A DNA stretch of 64,000 nt from CAIWHR01 sp963836265 (lineage in GTDB: Bacteria; Pseudomonadota; Gammaproteobacteria; Burkholderiales; Casimicrobiaceae), in contig CAWIIO010000002.1 in NCBI GenBank assembly GCA_963836265.1, positions 482,887 through 546,886 of the forward strand, in the 5' to 3' direction. Shown piece after piece: positions 55,418-61,208 of this stretch. A program made the translations under genes and the position numbers. Position 1 is the first letter of the stretch. Each line of letters opens with the position of its first letter. Below the pieces are notes generated by a model that searched no databases, was not told the DNA's origin, and saw only the letters and a list, made by a program, of their open reading frames with translations.

Positions 55418-57958
55418 ATGGACAATGCAATAACCGTCAATGGAGTGGGCGTCTCGGCTGATGCAGTCGAGGCGCGTGGCCGAATCACTCTTCCCCATTT
55501 CGCGCTCCTTGCAGTGCAGCTCGGCCTGGTGCTCGTGTTGCTGCGCCAGTTCCAGATCGAGAGCACCGCGTTCATTCAGCTTGCGGCCACAGTGTTCGTA
55601 GCATTCGCAGTGCACGCATTTCTTCCGCTGCGGCTGCGACTGCCGTTCTTCAGCGTCCTGAGCATCGCTTCGCTGCCGCTCGCGCTGGGCCTGGTCAACG
55701 GGCTTTGGCTCCTCGCGATCGGTTCGGTGCTCATCGGCATCTGCCACCTGCCCGTCTCGTTCAGGTGGCGAGCGGTGATCTTGCTGCTCGTGGCCGGGTT
55801 GCTCGCCGTGCAACGTGCCACGCTGCTGCCGTTTCCCTGGTCCGAGGCGATCTGGCCGATCCTCGGATCCATGTTCATGTTCCGGCTGATCGTCTACTTC
55901 TACGATCTGCGCCACGAAAGCGTGCCCGTCACGGCCGCCCAATCGTTCGGCTACTTCTTCATGGTGCCGAATGTCTGCTTTCCCCTGTTCCCCGTCGTCG
56001 ACTTCCAGGCCTTTCGTCGCAGTCACTATTCGGTCGACGCGAACGAGACATACCAGCAGGGGATCGACTGGATCGTGCGTGGGGTGACGCACCTGATTCT
56101 GTATCGCTACATCTACTACTACGTGACGCTGGCACCCGCGGAGGTGACCAACCCGGCGCAGTTCGCGCAGTACGTCGTTTCGAACTTCCTCCTCTACCTC
56201 AGGGTCTCGGGCCTGTTCCACATGATCGTGGGCATGTTGTACCTGTTCGGCTTTCACTTGCCGGAAACGCATAACCGATACCTTCTCGCGTCCAGCTTCA
56301 CCGATTTCTGGCGGCGCATCAACATTTATTGGAAAGACTTCATGCAGAAGATCTTCTACTTTCCAATGGTGTTCGCGCTGAAGCGTCTCGGAACGACCAA
56401 GGCGATCACGATCTCGACGCTGGTCGTGTTCCTGCTCACCTGGGCGTTGCACTCGTATCAGTGGTTCTGGCTGCGCGGCGTTGTCCTCTTCGCCTGGCAC
56501 GACATCCTGTTCTGGGGCGTCCTTGGCATTCTCGTGGTGGCCAATTCGCTCTACGAGCTCAAGTTCGGCCGCCGGCGCAGTCTCGGCAAGGCGGTCTGGA
56601 CGTGGCGAAGCGGCGTCGCGACCGTCGCGAAGACGTACGCAATGTTCTGGATCATCTGCATCCTTTGGTCGCTTTGGACCTCGGAATCGCTGGCCGACTG
56701 GATTTCGCTCTGGTCAGCGCTTGAAGGACCGTACACGGCCGACGCCCTATTGTTCCCTGCGCTGATCCTCGCGGTGATTGTGCTCGGCAGCATCCCGAAA
56801 CAGAAAGTGGAGACGGCGAAGACGCCGCAGGCTGCACGACGTGTCTGGGTGTTCGACCGGGCGATCGCGGTCGCCCTACTCGTCGGATTGATCGTCGTCT
56901 CGGTCGAAGGCGTGTATACGAAGCTCGGCACCCAGGTCGCGACGTTGGCGCACTCGCTGCGGTCCGGACACCTCAGCCGACTCGACAACGCCAAGCTCGA
57001 GCGCGGGTACTACGAAGGGCTGCTTTCGGTCGACCGCTTCAATTCCCAGCTCTGGGAGGTGTACGCCAAGAAGCCGTCGAACTGGCTCGAGGTCGAGAAC
57101 GCGGGGCTGAAGCGTTTCGTCGGAGGCTTTGCGCAGGTCGAGCTGATTCCGTCGTTCGTGTCGATGACCAAATACGGGACGATCACCATCAACCGCTGGG
57201 GCGGGCGGGACAAGGACTATGCGGAGACGCGCCCTCCGGACACCCTCCGCGCGGTGGTGCTGGGGCCGTCGATCGTCATGGGCTGGGGGGTCGGCGACGG
57301 CCAAACCTTCGAGGCGCTTCTCGAGGACCGGCTGAACAAGGAGCCCCTGAGTCGAGCGTTCAAGCACGTCGAGCTGCTCAATTTCGGTGTGCCCGGCTAT
57401 CAGCCGCCGCAGGATCTGGTCGCATTCGACAAGGCGATAAGGCTGCAGCCGAACGCACTCTTCTACGTTGCGGCGGGGCGCGAGATGCACCGCTCGGCCG
57501 ATTACCTGGCGGAGGTCGTGCGAAAGCGCTTGCCGATCCCCTATCCCGCGCTGCAGGCGATCGTGGACAAGTCCGGCGTGCGTCCCGACATGGATGAGAC
57601 GACCGCGCTCAAGCGTCTCGAGCCGTACGAAGCCGAGATCCTGAAGGCCGTGTACGGTTCGCTGGTCGAGCAGTCGTTGAAGCGCGGCATTCGCCCCGTC
57701 TGGATCTTCCTGCCGCAGGTTCGCGAAGGGATGTGGCAGGAGGAGATACCCGCCACGCTGCAGATTGCCAGGGACGCCGGGTTTGCGGTCATCGACCTCG
57801 AGGACGTCTACAAGGGTCGGGACATCGCGACGATTCGCCTCGCCGAATGGGACGACCATCCGAATGCGCTCGGCCACCGGCTGATCGCCGATCGCCTGTA
57901 CGCGGCGATTGCCGCGAATCCAGGTTTGGTATTCGGTGACGAGCCCACTGCCAAGTGA
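55418..57958 (+). CDS. MBOAT O-acyltransferase fused to a C-terminal SGNH domain
   Basis: An 846-residue membrane protein. Residues about 25-500 hold some 12 hydrophobic helices of the MBOAT family, with the catalytic-type His345 in LLTWALHSYQWFWL and a second conserved stretch FTDFWRRINIYWKDF. After the last helix (about 485-500) a 350-residue periplasmic region follows with an SGNH/AlgX-like hydrolase fold: nucleophile-type Ser618 in VVLGPSIVMGWGVG and D812/H814 in EWDDHPNALGH. MBOATs hand acyl groups across the membrane, and AlgJ/AlgX-type partners place them on polysaccharides; here both are fused. It is the first gene of the module with the carrier protein, ligase and dehydrogenase. ATG 55418 is used. 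Confidence 0.88.
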   Translation: MDNAITVNGVGVSADAVEARGRITLPHFALLAVQLGLVLVLLRQFQIESTAFIQLAATVFVAFAVHAFLPLRLRLPFFSVLSIASLPLALGLVNGLWLLAIGSVLIGICHLPVSFRWRAVILLLVAGLLAVQRATLLPFPWSEAIWPILGSMFMFRLIVYFYDLRHESVPVTAAQSFGYFFMVPNVCFPLFPVVDFQAFRRSHYSVDANETYQQGIDWIVRGVTHLILYRYIYYYVTLAPAEVTNPAQFAQYVVSNFLLYLRVSGLFHMIVGMLYLFGFHLPETHNRYLLASSFTDFWRRINIYWKDFMQKIFYFPMVFALKRLGTTKAITISTLVVFLLTWALHSYQWFWLRGVVLFAWHDILFWGVLGILVVANSLYELKFGRRRSLGKAVWTWRSGVATVAKTYAMFWIICILWSLWTSESLADWISLWSALEGPYTADALLFPALILAVIVLGSIPKQKVETAKTPQAARRVWVFDRAIAVALLVGLIVVSVEGVYTKLGTQVATLAHSLRSGHLSRLDNAKLERGYYEGLLSVDRFNSQLWEVYAKKPSNWLEVENAGLKRFVGGFAQVELIPSFVSMTKYGTITINRWGGRDKDYAETRPPDTLRAVVLGPSIVMGWGVGDGQTFEALLEDRLNKEPLSRAFKHVELLNFGVPGYQPPQDLVAFDKAIRLQPNALFYVAAGREMHRSADYLAEVVRKRLPIPYPALQAIVDKSGVRPDMDETTALKRLEPYEAEILKAVYGSLVEQSLKRGIRPVWIFLPQVREGMWQEEIPATLQIARDAGFAVIDLEDVYKGRDIATIRLAEWDDHPNALGHRLIADRLYAAIAANPGLVFGDEPTAK

Positions 57959-57991
57959 TCGTCGAGTCACAACCCTCTGGAGCCACCATCT

Positions 57992-58255
57992 ATGAGCGAA
58001 GCCGCGAGCGAGAAGATCAAGGACTACCTGATGCGGGAGTTCCTCCCCGGCGAAGATCCGGGCGAGCTGACGGCGACGACGCCGTTGATCACCGGCGGCA
58101 TTCTGGATTCCATCGCTGCGCTGAAGCTCGTCATGTTCCTCGAGGACGAGTACGGCGTGACGTTCGAGCCGCATGAGGTGAACCGGGAGAACCTGGACAC
58201 CATCGCGCGAATCGTCCAGTTGCTGATCTCGAAGAAACCCGCCCTGGCCCGATGA
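57992..58255 (+). CDS. Peptidyl/acyl carrier protein
   Basis: An 87-residue carrier protein. The phosphopantetheine attachment site is Ser40 in ITGGILDSIAALKLVMFLE. The fold pattern (helix, loop, LDS helix, then TFEPHEVNRENLDTIARIVQLL) is full length. It lies 33 bases after the MBOAT gene and its stop overlaps the start of the ligase (ATGA), so ligase and carrier are translationally coupled. In proline-to-pyrrole pathways such a PCP (PltL type) carries prolyl and pyrrolyl groups. A dedicated partner of the adjacent ligase is the best reading. Confidence 0.93.
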   Translation: MSEAASEKIKDYLMREFLPGEDPGELTATTPLITGGILDSIAALKLVMFLEDEYGVTFEPHEVNRENLDTIARIVQLLISKKPALAR

Positions 58256-59820
58256 CCGCAGCGAGTGGCTTGCACGACTATTTTGTCCGCTCGGCGCGGC
58301 GCAGTCCGCATGCGCCGGCGGTGATCGAGCCAGGCGTAGGGTCGATCAGCTATGGCGAGCTCGACGCGCTATCCGATCGGCTGCGGGATCGGTTCGCCGC
58401 GCTCGGCGTGAAGAAAGGGGACCGTGTTGGTCTCTACCTGCACAAGTCGATCGATGCGCTGGCGGTCATCTTCGGCGCGCTGAAAGCGGGAGCCGCCTAC
58501 GTTCCCGTCGATCCGGGCGCGCCGGCGGCCCGCGGTGCCTACATCATGTCGAACTGCGCGGTGAAGGTCGTCGCGATCGAGGCCGAGTACGAGGTCAGCT
58601 TCCGCAGCGAAATGGAAAAGCTCGGGTCGGCGCCAGCCGTTTTCGTGATCGACGGGGCGGGCGCGGGGAGGGGCGTATCGGCGGCGCTGGATGCAGCCGA
58701 TGCCGAGCGCAAAGCCGCTCCCGCCAAAACCTACGAGGCCGACCCCGACGATCTCGCCTACATCCTGTACACGTCCGGCTCGACCGGGCGGCCCAAGGGA
58801 GTGATGCTCTCGCACGAGAATGCGGTGAGCTTCGTCGACTGGTGCTCGGAGACCTTCGAGCCGCAGTCGGACGATCGCTTCTCGTCGCATGCGCCGTTTC
58901 ACTTCGATCTGTCGATCCTCGATATTCACGTTTGCCTGAAGCACGGCGCGACACTGGTGCTGATCTCGGAGAGCCTCGGCAAGGACGCGCCGCGCCTCGC
59001 GCAGACCATCGCCAACGAGCGAATCACGATCTGGTACTCGGCGCCGTCGATCCTGAGCCTGCTTGCCCAGTTCGGCGATCTGCGCAAGCACGACTATTCG
59101 AAGCTGGGGCAGGTTCTCTTTGCGGGAGAGGTCTTTCCGGTCAAGCACCTGCGCACGTTGTGCGAGCTGTGGCCCGGGCCGCGCTACTTCAACCTCTACG
59201 GCCCGACCGAGACCAACGTCTGCACCTATTACGAAGTGCCGACGCCGATCCCCGCGGACCGCACCAAGCCCTACCCCATCGGTTACACGTGCTCGCACCT
59301 GCGCTCGCGCGTGCTCGACGATCACGGGACCGACGTCGCGCGCGGTGCCGAAGGCGAGCTCTGCATCGCCGGCCGGGGCGTGATGCAGGGGTACTGGTCA
59401 CTGCCGGAGCAAACGTCGAAAGGCTTCCATTCGGACTCCAACGGAACCCGCTGGTATCGGACGGGCGACGTCGTGACCGAGGCGGAGGACGGCTGCTACA
59501 CCTACCTCGGCCGCCGCGACCGGATGGTCAAGCGGCGGGGCTATCGGGTCGAGCTTGGTGAAATCGAGGCCGGATTCTATCGCCATGCGAGAATCAAGGA
59601 AGCGGCAGTCGTTGCCTTTCCCGACGAGGAGGCCGGGGTCAGCATCTGCGCGTTTCTGAGCTGCCGCGATGAGAAACATCCGTCGCTGATCGAGATCAAG
59701 CGCTTTTGCGCCGAGAACCTGCCGCTGTACATGATTCCGGACAAGTTCCTCTGGCTCGAAAGTCTGCCCAAGACCTCGACCGACAAGATCGACTATCAGC
59801 GGCTCAAAGAGATGCGCTGA
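58252..59820 (+). CDS. Stand-alone amino-acid adenylation enzyme, predicted L-prolyl-AMP ligase
   Basis: A 522-residue ANL enzyme. P-loop-like motif YILYTSGSTGRPKGVMLSH; A5 NLYGPTETNV; A7/A8 YRTGDVVTEAEDGCYTYLGRRDRMVKRRGYRVELGEIE; A10 Lys512 in TSTDKIDY. Aligned by eye to PheA, the ten specificity positions are D219, L220, L223, Y262, L289, A291, L315, V323, C324 and K512. The first Asp marks an alpha-amino acid substrate. As I recall, DLLYLALVCK is the code of the prolyl-AMP ligases PltF, RedM and CloN4. It should load L-proline on the adjacent carrier protein. GTG or ATG at 58252 overlaps the carrier stop. Specificity is a strong inference, not proof. Confidence 0.88.
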   Translation: MTAASGLHDYFVRSARRSPHAPAVIEPGVGSISYGELDALSDRLRDRFAALGVKKGDRVGLYLHKSIDALAVIFGALKAGAAYVPVDPGAPAARGAYIMSNCAVKVVAIEAEYEVSFRSEMEKLGSAPAVFVIDGAGAGRGVSAALDAADAERKAAPAKTYEADPDDLAYILYTSGSTGRPKGVMLSHENAVSFVDWCSETFEPQSDDRFSSHAPFHFDLSILDIHVCLKHGATLVLISESLGKDAPRLAQTIANERITIWYSAPSILSLLAQFGDLRKHDYSKLGQVLFAGEVFPVKHLRTLCELWPGPRYFNLYGPTETNVCTYYEVPTPIPADRTKPYPIGYTCSHLRSRVLDDHGTDVARGAEGELCIAGRGVMQGYWSLPEQTSKGFHSDSNGTRWYRTGDVVTEAEDGCYTYLGRRDRMVKRRGYRVELGEIEAGFYRHARIKEAAVVAFPDEEAGVSICAFLSCRDEKHPSLIEIKRFCAENLPLYMIPDKFLWLESLPKTSTDKIDYQRLKEMR

Positions 59821-60970
59821 TGGATTTCTCCTTTTCCGACGAGCAGAAGGCGTTGCGCGACAGCATCGTCAAGTTCGCCAGGGCGGAGCTCAATCGCAAT
59901 GTCGTCGAGCGCGACCGCGCCGAAACCTTCTCACGCGAGGCGTGGCGCAAGTGTGCGGAGATCGGGATTCAGGGGATGCCGGTGCCGGAGGAATACGGCG
60001 GCAGCGGCGCCGATCCACTGTCGTGCGCGATCGCGCTCGAGGCGCTGGGGTACGGCTGCCGCGATGGCGGCTTGGTCTTTTCGCTCTGCGCGCATCTGCT
60101 CGCCTGCGTGGTGCCTATCTGGAAGCACGGCAGCGAGGACGCAGAAGGGTCGCTACCTGAGCGGATTGTGCGACGGAACGCTGATCGGCGCCCATGCGAT
60201 CACCGAACCCGATTCGGGTTCGGACACGTTCGCCATGCGCTTGCGCGCCCAGCGCGATGGCGAGCGGGTGGCGCTTGACCGGCACGAAGACCTTCGTCTC
60301 CAATGGCCCCATCGCAGACGTAAGCGTCGTCTTCGCCGTCACCGATCCCGAAAAAGGCTATTACGGCGGGGTCACCGCCTTTCTCATTGCGCGCGGCCTG
60401 CCCGGATTCTCGCCGGGACAGAAGTTTGCCAAGATGGGTCTGCGGACCTCGCCCGTGGGCGAGCTGGTCTTCGACGGCGCGCGCGTTGGCGAGGATGCCG
60501 TGCTCGGCACGGTCGGAGGGGGAGCGGGCGTATTCGCCACGGCGATGGACTGGGAACGGTCGCTGCTCGTTGCCGCGCACGTGGGCACGATGGAGCGACT
60601 GCTCGAGACCTCGATCGAATATGCACGATCGCGTTCGCAGTTCGGACAGCCGATCGGCAAGTTCCAGGGGATCGGCCACAAGATCGCCGACATGAAGGTT
60701 CGCCTGGAGGCCGCGCGACTTCTGACTTACCGGACGGCGTCGCGTCTGGGGAAGACGCGCAGCATCTCGCTCGACGCCTCGATCACCAAGCTGTTCGTGA
60801 GCGAGTCTCTGGTCGAGGCGGCGCGCGATGCGGTCCAGTTGCATGGAGGCAACGGTTTCATGGTCGAATATGAGGTCGAGCGCGCCTTCCGCGACGCCAT
60901 CGGCGGGACGATCTACTCGGGGACTTCCGAGATGCAGAGAAACATCATTGCGCGCTGGCTCGGGCTGTGA
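59820..60970 (+). CDS. Acyl-CoA dehydrogenase-type flavoprotein (predicted prolyl-S-PCP dehydrogenase), two apparent frameshifts
   Basis: About 383 residues, FAD-dependent acyl-CoA dehydrogenase fold. ATG 59820 overlaps the ligase stop (TGATG). The protein reads MDFSFSDEQKALRDSIVKFAR, EEYGGSGADPLSCAIALEALGYG, then shifts near 60140 (LSGLCDGTLIGAHAITEPDSGSD) and again near 60275 (GTKTFVSNGPIADVSVVF). The end is intact: VQLHGGNGFMVEYEVERAFRDAIGGTIYSGTSEMQRNIIARWLGL. The usual catalytic Glu of medium-chain enzymes (YEGT) is Ser here; a Glu in MDWERSLL sits where isovaleryl-CoA dehydrogenase has its base. PltE-type prolyl dehydrogenases are of this class. Expected to oxidise prolyl-S-PCP to pyrrolyl-S-PCP. 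Confidence 0.85.
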
Positions 60971-61208
60971 TTCATGCCGTCGACAACCCAATCCAATCGA
61001 TAACGTAGACGTGGCACAGCGCGAACGGCGCCCACGTGTCAGGTCGCGTTGGTTGATCGGGCTTGCGTAACATTTGCATTGCGAGTTAGCGCCGCTCGCC
61101 CCTTTCCAACGACGCGCCGCCGCCGTGTGGCGAGCAATCCGAGCCATCGAAACGCGTTACGACCCGGGCACCCTGTCTCATGCACCGGGCCGCGACGCGC
61201 TCACACAG

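Noticed and set aside
55418..60970. Interpretation of the module as a D-alanylation (dlt) operon
   Set aside because: The MBOAT, carrier and ligase resemble DltB, DltC and DltA in kind, but an acyl-CoA dehydrogenase has no role there, DltD is missing as a separate protein, and the adenylation code fits proline better than alanine.
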